A DNA stretch of 5,472 bases from XYA12-FULL-58-9 sp001798605 (GCA_036736205.1 DAINMX010000332.1:1-5472), one strand, 5' to 3'. Positions 1 through 5,472 are shown, counted from the stretch's first letter. The notes: a model not told the origin generated them from the letters alone. Numbers and translations: made by a program.

Positions 1-1179
1 ACGAGCTTCGCTGTGGAGCTCAATATCGTTGACCCGCCGGGCATACGTGGATCAGCCGATAATAGCGCCACGGTATCCCTCGACATCAAAGACGCGGCCT
101 TGGCAATCATCGGCACACTGCCAAATGGAAGCGAACGTACCTTGGCTGTCACGGTTGGTGCCGAGATTGCCGCTCTGCTCGGTTTGCAGCCCGGTTCTGG
201 GGCTCTGACACTGCAACTCGGCAAGGCAAAGATCACTTCATTTCAAATCGATGACGCCGGCATGGGTATCGACCCCGAGCGGCTGCGTTGGACGATCGAG
301 ACGGAGCTATTGCCGCTGTTGCTCGAAAGCCTTCAAGAAACACCGTTGCTGCAACCAACCCGAGGAGTGCGCAACTTCGCATTGATTGCCCGTTCTCTGA
401 CCACCAGCGAATCCCATGTCGCGGCGGCACTCGAGCTCTTTCGCGCGTCACCCGATGACCACCAGCCACCTGAGACATCCGCCCACCGTACCCACGAGCG
501 GCCGATGTTGCCCACAGAGGATGCCCTCGTTTTCGTCGCGACCGACGACGCTACCCCCAGCGAACTGTGCCGTTTCGAGGTGGTCGTCGACGGTGACACA
601 CCGCGAACAACCTTCCGCACTCACTTGCGCTTGGGCACATCAGGAACCACCGGGCAACACCATATTGCCGTCGCTGCGGTTGATCTGACCGGCAATGTCG
701 ATCCGACGCCCGCCGAGATGGAGCTCACCATCGATGGAGTGTCCCCATCGGTACAAGTCACGAGCAGAAAAAATACGGTAACCAGCGAAGCAACCGCCGT
801 CATCAAATGGAGCGCTGTTGACGACCTGACCCCTATGGGCGTGTTGCGCCCTCACCTCACCTTGCGACGCTTCACCGATGCCGTGACGATGACAACCGCC
901 GTCGACGTCCGAGACAGCGACCTGCCGTCGGGGTCGACAACCGAACGGTTGACCTTTGCGACGCCGGGCTCCTATCAGGCAGTGCTCACTGTCTACGATG
1001 AAGCCGGAAATAGCGGCATAGCCACTGCGTCCTTTTCCATCGAAGAGGGCGGCAACTGTCATCAACTTCCCGTGTCAGCCGCAGCCCTCTTGGGATTTGC
1101 GTTGCTGTTGAGCTGCTGGCCGCGCCGACACCCACGGCACCAGCCGAACCCGTCACCACCACCAGAGCAACATCCATGA
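1..1179 (+). CDS. Exported Ig-like-domain protein with MYXO-CTERM-like tail (5' end outside window)
   Basis: The frame is open from the first base, so the gene starts upstream; the GTG at 13 is probably internal. The window holds 392 residues. The first ~150 are alternating beta-type sequence followed by an amphipathic helix (ELLPLLLESLQ) and a PLLQP turn; the pattern faintly recalls TULIP/BPI lipid-binding folds, which is a guess. A Pro/His-rich linker follows, then two probable Ig-like/PKD-type modules (about bases 520-750 and 750-1044) with the repeated signatures AVDLTGN and VYDEAGN, as in secreted multi-domain proteins. The C terminus has GGNC (Cys at 1057-1059), a hydrophobic segment ending LLLSCW, and the Arg cluster PRRHPRH. 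That Cys/membrane/Arg order matches the MYXO-CTERM sorting signal known in myxobacteria, whose proteins are exported and surface-anchored after cleavage. About a dozen extra Pro-rich residues follow the Arg cluster, which is atypical. The stop overlaps the next start (ATGA). Exact function is unknown. Confidence 0.8.
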   Translation, partial: TSFAVELNIVDPPGIRGSADNSATVSLDIKDAALAIIGTLPNGSERTLAVTVGAEIAALLGLQPGSGALTLQLGKAKITSFQIDDAGMGIDPERLRWTIETELLPLLLESLQETPLLQPTRGVRNFALIARSLTTSESHVAAALELFRASPDDHQPPETSAHRTHERPMLPTEDALVFVATDDATPSELCRFEVVVDGDTPRTTFRTHLRLGTSGTTGQHHIAVAAVDLTGNVDPTPAEMELTIDGVSPSVQVTSRKNTVTSEATAVIKWSAVDDLTPMGVLRPHLTLRRFTDAVTMTTAVDVRDSDLPSGSTTERLTFATPGSYQAVLTVYDEAGNSGIATASFSIEEGGNCHQLPVSAAALLGFALLLSCWPRRHPRHQPNPSPPPEQHP

Positions 1180-2732
1180 GGGCGTTGCTCGTTGGGTTCA
1201 CTGTGTCAATGTCGGTGCCTGCATTTGCCGGAGGTATGTTCCTCCCCGGTATCGGCCCGCGCGGCCAGGCACGCGCCGGTGCCATGGTAGCCGACGCCAA
1301 CGAACCGATCGCACTCGCGTACAACCCGGCAGGCATCGCCAAACTCGACGGCACTCATCTGCAAGTCGGTATTAACCTCGTGGATTTCTGGCTCACATAC
1401 CATCGCGCCGGGGTTTACGAGCCCACTGCCTATGGGCACGACTACGAAGGCCAAGATTTTCCAACGACGCAAGACGCCTCGAACCCATCTTTTGGCATCG
1501 TCGGATTTCAGGCAATCCCCACTTTGGTCGCCACGACCGACTTCGGTTGGTCCTTGCCCGTACGCATCGCCCTTGGGTTTTGGGCCCCTCAGGTCTACGG
1601 CAACCGCGCCTATGCCGAGCAACACAAAATCGCTGGCGCAGCCGAGCTTGCTCCAGGCCCACAGCGGTATGACACCGTCAACCAAGATGTCCTCGCGGGT
1701 ATGCCGTCACTTGCGGTTTCCTACTCCCCCACCGACTGGATGGACATTGGACTCAGACTCACTTGGGGATTTGTCGCCTTCGATGCCGACACGGTGGTGT
1801 GGGGAGTACAAAACCCTGCGGAGGCGGTGGAACGAGACAGCAACGTGGCTCTGTCGGTTTCCGACACCTTCGTCCCTGGCCTCGCGCTGGGTGCCTTGGT
1901 CCGGCCAACAAATCATCTAGAGATCGGCTTGTCGTACTCCGCCCCAATGCCAGTCGACGCCGTCGGTACCACGCAGGCCACGGTCGGCAGCGATGTTGGA
2001 CTGCCAGGTGTGGTCGAGGTCATCGAGCCCACCGACGCCGGCCACACACGCTGCGCCGAGGGTGGCACCATTTCCGCCCTCAAGGCGTGTATCAACCTCA
2101 CCTTGCCGCAAACCGCATCCATGGGAGCGCGATGGATTTGGCGCAGCGGTTCAAGGGAACAGGCAGACGTCGAGGTGGACGTCCTGTGGGAAGACTGGAC
2201 AGCAGGCTCCACCTACGACATCACCATCGACGGGAAAAGCGGCACGACCGGCATCAACTTACACCCTGTGGAGCTACGCCACTCTGCCAACGACGTCTGG
2301 TCCCTTCGCCTCGGCGGTGCCTACCACCACAGCCTCGACAATGACGACATCCTGTCGTTTCGCGCAGGTGCTGCCTACGACACCGCGGCGGTAGCCGACA
2401 GCTGGTCCCGGGTCGACTTCGATGGTGCCGCCCGCATCACGTTGGCCGGCGGCATTGGCCTGACCATGGGTCGATTCGCCATCGAGGTCGGCGGTGGCAT
2501 TGTCCTCGAGCCAAACCGAACCGTCGAGATCTGCGCTCCCCCTTATGGACCCTCGAGCGCGAGCCCTGGATGCACCGGCAGCGGCAGTGAATCGGTTGTA
2601 GCCAACCGATCGTTTCCGGACCCTTCTCAACCCCTCGAGCCCGCCAGCGCCCAAGCCGAGAGCCCTTTCAACGCCGGCGAATATGCCTCGGGTTACTACC
2701 TGCTCAACGTCGGCGTTCGCATGGCACTGTAG
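1176..2732 (+). CDS. FadL/OMPP1/TodX-family outer-membrane transport protein
   Basis: This complete 518-residue protein has a signal peptide (MRALLVGFTVSMSVPAFA, cleavage probably before GG at 19-20). Next comes the family's N-terminal signature: an Arg/Ala/Gly-rich stretch at 29-40 followed by NEPIALAYNPAGIAKL with the hallmark NPAG at 50-53. The rest is amphipathic beta-strand sequence (for example LAVSYSPTDWMDIGLRLTWG, LEIGLSYSAP, WSLRLGGAYHHS, FAIEVGGGIVLEP), as expected for a FadL-type barrel. FadL proteins carry long-chain fatty acids or other hydrophobic compounds across the outer membrane; the substrate here cannot be read from sequence. The length exceeds the usual 400-450, with extra loops around 260-310 and 450-500. 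Each long loop carries one cysteine pair (293/305 and 453/466). The last residue is Leu rather than the common terminal Phe. The ATG overlaps the upstream stop (ATGA) and no good Shine-Dalgarno precedes it, so translation is probably coupled to the upstream gene. Confidence 0.85.
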   Translation: MRALLVGFTVSMSVPAFAGGMFLPGIGPRGQARAGAMVADANEPIALAYNPAGIAKLDGTHLQVGINLVDFWLTYHRAGVYEPTAYGHDYEGQDFPTTQDASNPSFGIVGFQAIPTLVATTDFGWSLPVRIALGFWAPQVYGNRAYAEQHKIAGAAELAPGPQRYDTVNQDVLAGMPSLAVSYSPTDWMDIGLRLTWGFVAFDADTVVWGVQNPAEAVERDSNVALSVSDTFVPGLALGALVRPTNHLEIGLSYSAPMPVDAVGTTQATVGSDVGLPGVVEVIEPTDAGHTRCAEGGTISALKACINLTLPQTASMGARWIWRSGSREQADVEVDVLWEDWTAGSTYDITIDGKSGTTGINLHPVELRHSANDVWSLRLGGAYHHSLDNDDILSFRAGAAYDTAAVADSWSRVDFDGAARITLAGGIGLTMGRFAIEVGGGIVLEPNRTVEICAPPYGPSSASPGCTGSGSESVVANRSFPDPSQPLEPASAQAESPFNAGEYASGYYLLNVGVRMAL

Positions 2733-2747
2733 TCTCACCTATCTTGC

Positions 2748-2774
2748 TTGACATCTCGCGGTGGCTTCTATAAC
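2748..2774 (+). promoter_or_regulatory. sigma70-like promoter of rplC
   Basis: A perfect -35 box TTGACA lies at 2748-2753 and a -10 box TATAAC (5 of 6 to consensus) at 2769-2774. The spacer is 15 bp, shorter than the ideal 17; an alternative -10, TAACAA at 2771-2776, has 17 bp but a poorer match. Transcription would start near 2781, giving a leader of about 70 nt before the L3 start codon. The promoter begins only 16 bases after the stop of the FadL-type gene, and no terminator is seen in between, so read-through from upstream is also possible. Confidence 0.6.
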
Positions 2775-2795
2775 AACGGCCAGCCCTGATGCAGA

Positions 2796-2829
2796 GGGAC
2801 CTACCACGGCTCGCTCCCGTGTGTGTCCC
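2796..2829 (+). promoter_or_regulatory. 12-bp imperfect hairpin in the rplC 5' leader
   Basis: The predicted transcript leader can fold as follows. GGGAC (2796-2800) pairs with GTCCC (2825-2829), AC (2803-2804) with GT (2823-2824), and CACGG (2805-2809) with CCGTG (2817-2821). This leaves a 2-nt bulge on one side, a single T bulge on the other, and a 7-nt loop CTCGCTC. There is no T-tract, so it is not a simple terminator. It lies 10 nt before the Shine-Dalgarno. Its place between promoter and ribosome-binding site would suit a ribosomal-protein autoregulatory leader, but no known L3-binding motif was matched; the role is inference. Confidence 0.35.
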
Positions 2830-2839
2830 CGGGCCCCAC

Positions 2840-2846
2840 AAGGAGG
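2840..2846 (+). promoter_or_regulatory. Ribosome-binding site of rplC
   Basis: AAGGAGG stands 5 nt before the ATG at 2852. It fixes that ATG as the start instead of the upstream in-frame extension reaching 2789, whose extra residues do not resemble L3. This is the strongest Shine-Dalgarno site in the window, fitting a highly expressed gene. Confidence 0.85.
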
Positions 2847-2851
2847 TTGTC

Positions 2852-3544
2852 ATGAAAGAGCGCAAACTCGGTATCCTCGGCAAAAAAGTTGGAATGACGC
2901 GTTACTTCACGCCAGATGGCAGGTCCCTTGGCGTCACCGTACTCGAGCTCGGCCCCTGTGTCGTACTCGCCAAACGCTCAAAGACCAAAAATGAAAAGGG
3001 CCGCACTGACGGTTACACCGCCCTGCAGCTCGGCTTCGATCTCAAGCCTGAGCGCAAGATCAACAAGGCAGAAGCAGGTCACCTTGAAAAGGCTGGCGGC
3101 AAAGAGAAAGCCCGCCGTTATGTCCACGAGCTACGGGTCACCGAAGAGGCTCTGGCAAAGTTCGAAGTGGGGCAAGAAGTTACCCTCAAGGATCTCGATA
3201 TCAAAACCGGTGACCGCATCGATGTCGTAGCCACCAGCAAAGGCCGCGGCTTCCAGGGTGTCATGCACCGGTTCGACTTCGCCGGGGTAAACACCGCCAC
3301 CCACGGCACCCACGAGTACTTCCGTCACGGCGGATCCATCGGCTGCCGCAAGTGGCCAGGTCGTGTCTTCAAGGGCCGCAAGATGCCTGGCCACATGGGA
3401 GACAAGCGCGTCACCGCCCAGAATCTCACCGTCGCCGATGTTCGTCCTGATGAGAATCTGATGTTGGTGAGCGGTTCGGTTCCGGGCAGCACGAACGGTT
3501 ACTTGTTCGTGCGGCCAGCAATCAAGAAGCACCCACTGCCGTAG
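2852..3544 (+). CDS. rplC: 50S ribosomal protein L3
   Basis: This 230-residue protein of the large subunit binds 23S rRNA early in assembly and sends a loop toward the peptidyl-transferase centre. Family motifs run in order: GILGKKVGMTRYFTPDG (7-23), PVTV-like GVTVLELGP (27-35), NKAEAGHLEKAG (71-82), VVATSKGRGFQGVMHRF (125-141), THGTHEYFRHGGSIG (150-164), PGRVFKGRKMPGHMGDKRVTAQNL (169-192) and the C-terminal VSGSVPGSTNGYLFVRPAI (206-224). It is slightly longer than E. coli L3 (209), with a short N-terminal extension (MKERK), a longer 43-52 loop and a basic HPLP end. In the central loop, GSIGCRKWPG replaces E. coli GSIGQNQTPG, so the glutamine methylated by PrmB in E. coli (Gln150) is Lys167. 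Oddly for L3, neither rpsJ upstream nor rplD downstream is present: it is flanked by a FadL-type gene and a convergent small gene, and has its own promoter. A single displaced copy or a second copy are both possible. Confidence 0.97.
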   Translation: MKERKLGILGKKVGMTRYFTPDGRSLGVTVLELGPCVVLAKRSKTKNEKGRTDGYTALQLGFDLKPERKINKAEAGHLEKAGGKEKARRYVHELRVTEEALAKFEVGQEVTLKDLDIKTGDRIDVVATSKGRGFQGVMHRFDFAGVNTATHGTHEYFRHGGSIGCRKWPGRVFKGRKMPGHMGDKRVTAQNLTVADVRPDENLMLVSGSVPGSTNGYLFVRPAIKKHPLP

Positions 3545-3577
3545 GGCAGGTGTTAGGTGTCATCGCCCCTTGCGCGG

Positions 3578-3620
3578 CATTGACCCCACACGCAGGATTG
3601 TGTTGTGCGAATGGGTCATG
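3578..3620. terminator. Possible bidirectional terminator between convergent genes (weak)
   Basis: In the gap between rplC and the convergent small gene, TGACCC (3581-3586) can pair with GGGTCA (3613-3618). Inside this, CGCA (3591-3594) can pair with TGCG (3606-3609), with an unpaired internal loop between the stems. No T-tract follows on either strand, and the right arm covers the stop codon of the minus-strand gene. It is the only inverted repeat noted in the gap, but it is weak. Confidence 0.2.
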
Positions 3621-3990
3621 CCACCAGCAGATCCAGAAGCGGAGGAGTGCTATTTAGCTTGGGCGGCGGCTCGAGAACGACGATAAAACCTAAGGACTTT
3701 TCTCCGTCCGCTTTGCCCTTCCATTGGACTTTGCCCTTCACATCACCGGGGTATGCCGCGAATCCTGGCATTTTGGAGCGCAGGGTCACCTGGCGGCCTT
3801 CAAATAGACACGGAGGATCCCAATCGCCAAGACTGACGAAGACCTTTCCCTCACCGGCATCAACAACTTCTCCTGAACCACCGACGCCGGAGCCCAGCCA
3901 CCAATCAGCGGTATTCTGTGGTTTTGCAACTTTGCCCTCCCCCACGGAGGCGTTGGTTGCAGGGGATCTTCGTCCAACCGTGATTTCCAT
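3616..3990 (-). CDS. Small hypothetical protein, possibly a divergent PilZ-like fold
   Basis: This 124-residue protein is not firmly recognised. The start at 3990 is chosen because GGAGG lies 7 nt upstream; a longer start at 4035 lacks such a site. Residues 1-40 are Gly/Ser-rich and probably disordered. Residues 41-107 look like a compact beta domain: EVVDAGEGKVFVSLGD, then EGRQVTLRSKMPG, then GDVKGKVQWKGKADGEKSLGFIVVLEP. The order (a G-x-V-F-V strand, a G-x-x-V-x-L strand, G-x-V-x-W and finally G-F-x-V) resembles the second half of PilZ domains common in myxobacteria. The c-di-GMP-binding RxxxR and [DN]xSxxG motifs are not visible, so nucleotide binding is doubtful. The tail 108-124 is Pro/Leu-rich. 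No signal peptide is seen, so it is probably cytoplasmic. It is separated from the upstream minus-strand genes by a terminator, so it is likely its own unit, and is convergent with rplC. The opposite-strand frame here is low-complexity and has no comparable ribosome-binding site. Confidence 0.6.
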   Translation of the reverse strand: MEITVGRRSPATNASVGEGKVAKPQNTADWWLGSGVGGSGEVVDAGEGKVFVSLGDWDPPCLFEGRQVTLRSKMPGFAAYPGDVKGKVQWKGKADGEKSLGFIVVLEPPPKLNSTPPLLDLLVA

Positions 3991-3997
3991 CTGAGAT

Positions 3998-4002
3998 CCT
4001 CC
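3998..4002 (-). promoter_or_regulatory. Ribosome-binding site of the small PilZ-like gene
   Basis: On the minus strand GGAGG is followed by 7 nt (ATCTCAG) and then ATG. This decides the start at 3990 over the in-frame ATG at 4035. No convincing -35/-10 pair could be picked out in the minus-strand stretch 4003-4095, although the upstream terminator implies a promoter there. Confidence 0.65.
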
Positions 4003-4095
4003 AACGGGCACATGCGAAAAGTTCTGCTGCACCATTCACTTTGAGTTATCGGTTCTGCCCAAATGGAGGTTGTGTCCGAACTCCCACTGATCGCC

Positions 4096-4116
4096 AAAAA
4101 TGGGACATAGGTCCCA
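4096..4116 (-). terminator. Rho-independent terminator after the FHA/DUF1571 unit
   Basis: Read on the minus strand, TGGGAC (4116-4111), loop CTAT, GTCCCA (4106-4101), then TTTTT (4100-4096). The six-pair perfect stem, tight tetraloop and immediate T-run form a standard intrinsic terminator. It lies 32 nt beyond the stop of the DUF1571-like gene and before the small PilZ-like gene, so it separates two minus-strand transcription units. Confidence 0.75.
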
Positions 4117-4148
4117 ATTCACCGCAGTTCCGGTTGCGACGGCTTGCC

Positions 4149-5018
4149 TCAGAAGTTGTACGCGGGATTCTCGGGGTCAAAGGTCGCATCGGTCAGACGC
4201 GGATTGAGAGTCACCCGTGTCCATTGTAGCTGCTCGTAGAGCCTTCCCTCTTCATCCCAAACCGAAATCTGCACGGGGATATGGAAGCGTGCGTCAAGAA
4301 TGATCTCTGTTTTTGTACCGTAGGCAAGTGGCACAGAGTATGGCTCGTCATCCAGGATGTGGTTCAGACCGTCCATGCGCGGATTGTGATAGTAGATGTA
4401 GTAGGCGTCCATGCCCACTCGTTGTGCAAACATGAAAAGTGTCTCCCCATCCCGCGCATGTAGCCACCGCGTGCCCACTTGGTTTGCCTCAACCAACAAC
4501 CGCTGCACAGGCCGACCGAACAGCGTGGACTCCCCCGTGAAGCTCACCTTGGCGGGTGCCCGCCGCAGGGCCCAGATGAGATAGTCAAAGCCCGAGTGTT
4601 CAATGGTGTGGTGTTGGCGCTTGGTCGCCAAGCCTCCATGAATATCGAGTCTGAGGGTGATATCGGGGAAGTGGCCGGGGTGAACCACGAGTTCATCGGC
4701 GTTGACTTGTTGGTCGTAGATGAGCTCTTGGCCGCGGCGTGGCAAAATGGCGGCCGCGTATACTGCCAGGGGTTTGCGCAGTTTCACATCCACGGCCTCG
4801 CGCACGACCTCGCCATCACGCATTCTCTCGACCTTGTGCAACCGGTAGCTGACGCTACGAACCTGCGCCCAGGCATCAAAGAAACGCTGCAACAACTCCT
4901 CACCTGCAAGCACATCAGATGCAGGCAAAGCGGGCATCACGGGAAACGCGCTGCCGACTGGGGCGTCGCCCACAACCATAGCCATGGAGAAACACAACCA
5001 GAACACAATGGAGCTCAC
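4149..5018 (-). CDS. DUF1571-like exported protein of unknown function
   Basis: With the GTG start at 5018 this is 289 residues. That start is chosen because it overlaps the FHA gene's stop as GTGA, a usual coupling arrangement; no Shine-Dalgarno is visible. A hydrophobic N terminus (VFWLCFSMAMVVGDAPVGSA) looks like a signal peptide, though it lacks a basic n-region. An alternative GTG at 5084 would add 22 Arg/Cys/His-rich residues but lies deep in the FHA frame. The body matches the DUF1571 pattern: YRLHKVERMRDGE (58-70), VKLRKPLAVYAAA (78-90), GQELIYDQQVNADELVVHPG (96-115), then a THTI-type HHTIEHSGFDYLIW segment (136-149). The C-terminal half has strand-rich sequence ending DATFDPENPAYNF, a close that recalls LolA/LppX-like and other envelope proteins. 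DUF1571 proteins occur in Planctomycetes and deltaproteobacterial lineages; their function is not established. A periplasmic or outer-membrane-associated role is inferred. Confidence 0.8.
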   Translation of the reverse strand: MSSIVFWLCFSMAMVVGDAPVGSAFPVMPALPASDVLAGEELLQRFFDAWAQVRSVSYRLHKVERMRDGEVVREAVDVKLRKPLAVYAAAILPRRGQELIYDQQVNADELVVHPGHFPDITLRLDIHGGLATKRQHHTIEHSGFDYLIWALRRAPAKVSFTGESTLFGRPVQRLLVEANQVGTRWLHARDGETLFMFAQRVGMDAYYIYYHNPRMDGLNHILDDEPYSVPLAYGTKTEIILDARFHIPVQISVWDEEGRLYEQLQWTRVTLNPRLTDATFDPENPAYNF

Positions 5019-5472
5019 AGGACGAAAGCAATGAAAACAACGGCACCGACAACGATGGCACCCACCCCCGCAATGAGGAGCCACTCAACCCGCGTGTTCG
5101 AGCCAACCTCTTCGAGCAGCTCAGGATCGATCGCAGAGTACTCATCCAGGCCCTCGTTCATCATCTCGGGATCTGGCGAATCTTCACCGCTCGAGGAAAC
5201 GTCACCATCACCCGAGACGTCCTCATCGCCGCCGTGTGGTACACCCATGAGAGAAGGATCGTCCTCCAACTCGTCAGGCTCGGCCGCGTCGTCATGGCCA
5301 AAGCCGGGCACATCCTTCAACGCGGCCAACAGATCAGCATTGGGGTCGATGTACACCAGTTTGACAGGACCGACGGTGATCTGATCATGATCTTTGAGCC
5401 GCCGTGGCTTGGACACGAGCTTGTCGTTGACCTGCACGCCATTCTTCGAGCCGAGATCATAAATGACAAACC
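5015..5472 (-). CDS. FHA-domain protein with acidic linker and C-terminal membrane anchor (N terminus outside window)
   Basis: The minus-strand frame is open to the window edge; 151 residues are visible and the gene begins beyond 5472. The visible start, FVIYDLGSKNGVQVN, is the second half of a FHA domain with the conserved S-x-N-G and a following Asn. It continues through LKDHDQITVGPVKLVYID, the last FHA strands. FHA domains bind phosphothreonine peptides in Ser/Thr-kinase signalling; the N-terminal GR and SxxH motifs that contact phosphate would lie outside the window. A linker of about 70 residues, roughly one third Asp/Glu, with an SSSGEDSPD stretch, leads to a single C-terminal hydrophobic segment (WLLIAGVGAIVVGAVVFIAFVL) that ends the protein. 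This implies a tail-anchored inner-membrane protein with the FHA domain in the cytoplasm. The stop overlaps the GTG start of the DUF1571-like gene by GTGA, so the two are probably co-translated. Confidence 0.88.
   Translation of the reverse strand, partial: FVIYDLGSKNGVQVNDKLVSKPRRLKDHDQITVGPVKLVYIDPNADLLAALKDVPGFGHDDAAEPDELEDDPSLMGVPHGGDEDVSGDGDVSSSGEDSPDPEMMNEGLDEYSAIDPELLEEVGSNTRVEWLLIAGVGAIVVGAVVFIAFVL

Noticed and set aside
640..1065. 141-residue open frame on the - strand
   Set aside because: Lies fully antisense to the Ig-like domain region of the exported protein, and its Arg/Gly/His-rich product has no recognisable motif.
13..1179. GTG at 13 as the true start of the first gene
   Set aside because: The frame is open to base 1, no ribosome-binding site can be seen before it, and no signal peptide follows it although the C-terminal tail requires export. 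The gene must begin upstream of the window.
1763..2344. 193-residue open frame on the + strand inside the FadL-type gene
   Set aside because: Arg/His/Pro-rich out-of-frame translation typical of a shadow in G+C-rich coding DNA; the FadL frame is continuous through it.
2796..2829. Leader hairpin read as a terminator of the FadL-type gene
   Set aside because: It is downstream of the rplC promoter and is followed by a G/C-rich stretch rather than a T-run.
2789..2851. In-frame 21-residue upstream extension of L3
   Set aside because: The AAGGAGG site lies directly before the ATG at 2852, the extra residues do not look like L3, and the region holds the leader hairpin instead.
3605..3994. 129-residue open frame on the + strand
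   Set aside because: Ser/Pro/Thr-rich product with no domain pattern and no good ribosome-binding site. The antisense frame has GGAGG at the right distance and a globular-looking beta core.
4479..5384. 301-residue open frame on the + strand
   Set aside because: It runs opposite the DUF1571-like and FHA genes. Its product is low-complexity (Ser/Thr/Pro-rich at the end) with no family pattern, while both minus-strand frames show recognisable domains.
1..5472. CRISPR arrays, tRNA or rRNA genes, insertion sequences, phage or defence genes
   Set aside because: No regularly spaced repeats, no transposase or integrase motifs, no cloverleaf-like or rRNA-like sequence and no terminal inverted repeats were seen on either strand.

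Overview
The window (G+C roughly 60% judged by eye) is Gram-negative bacterial DNA. It most resembles the Myxococcota/Bradymonadota side of the former Deltaproteobacteria. The indications are a MYXO-CTERM-like C-terminal sorting tail on a large exported protein, a FadL-type outer-membrane protein, a tail-anchored FHA protein and a DUF1571-type protein. The taxonomic reading is an inference from gene style, not from a marker search.

Layout, left to right. (1) Bases 1-2732, + strand: a two-gene unit. The 3' part of an exported, surface-type protein (Ig-like modules, MYXO-CTERM-like tail) overlaps by ATGA the start of a complete FadL/OMPP1-family outer-membrane protein. (2) Bases 2733-3544, + strand: a stand-alone ribosomal protein L3 gene (rplC). 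It has its own sigma70-like promoter, a roughly 70-nt leader with a 12-bp imperfect hairpin, and a strong Shine-Dalgarno site. None of its usual S10-operon neighbours (rpsJ, rplD, rplW, rplB) is beside it. (3) Bases 3545-3615: a short convergent intergenic gap with an imperfect inverted repeat. (4) Bases 3616-5472, - strand, read right to left: the C-terminal part of a FHA-domain protein with an acidic linker and a C-terminal membrane anchor; overlapping it by GTGA, a DUF1571-like exported protein; a clear rho-independent terminator; then a small separate gene whose product vaguely recalls a PilZ fold.

How the parts may work together. The first pair looks like a cell-envelope module, in which an anchored exported protein and a hydrophobic-substrate channel are translationally coupled. 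The FHA/DUF1571 pair looks like a coupled cytoplasmic phospho-recognition protein and an envelope protein of unknown role. rplC sits between these units as an independent transcription unit, and this displaced position is the most unusual genomic feature here. There is no CRISPR array, tRNA, rRNA, insertion sequence or obvious phage gene. No gene-free stretch exceeds 300 bases; the longest, 3991-4148 and 2733-2851, are described as regulatory features.
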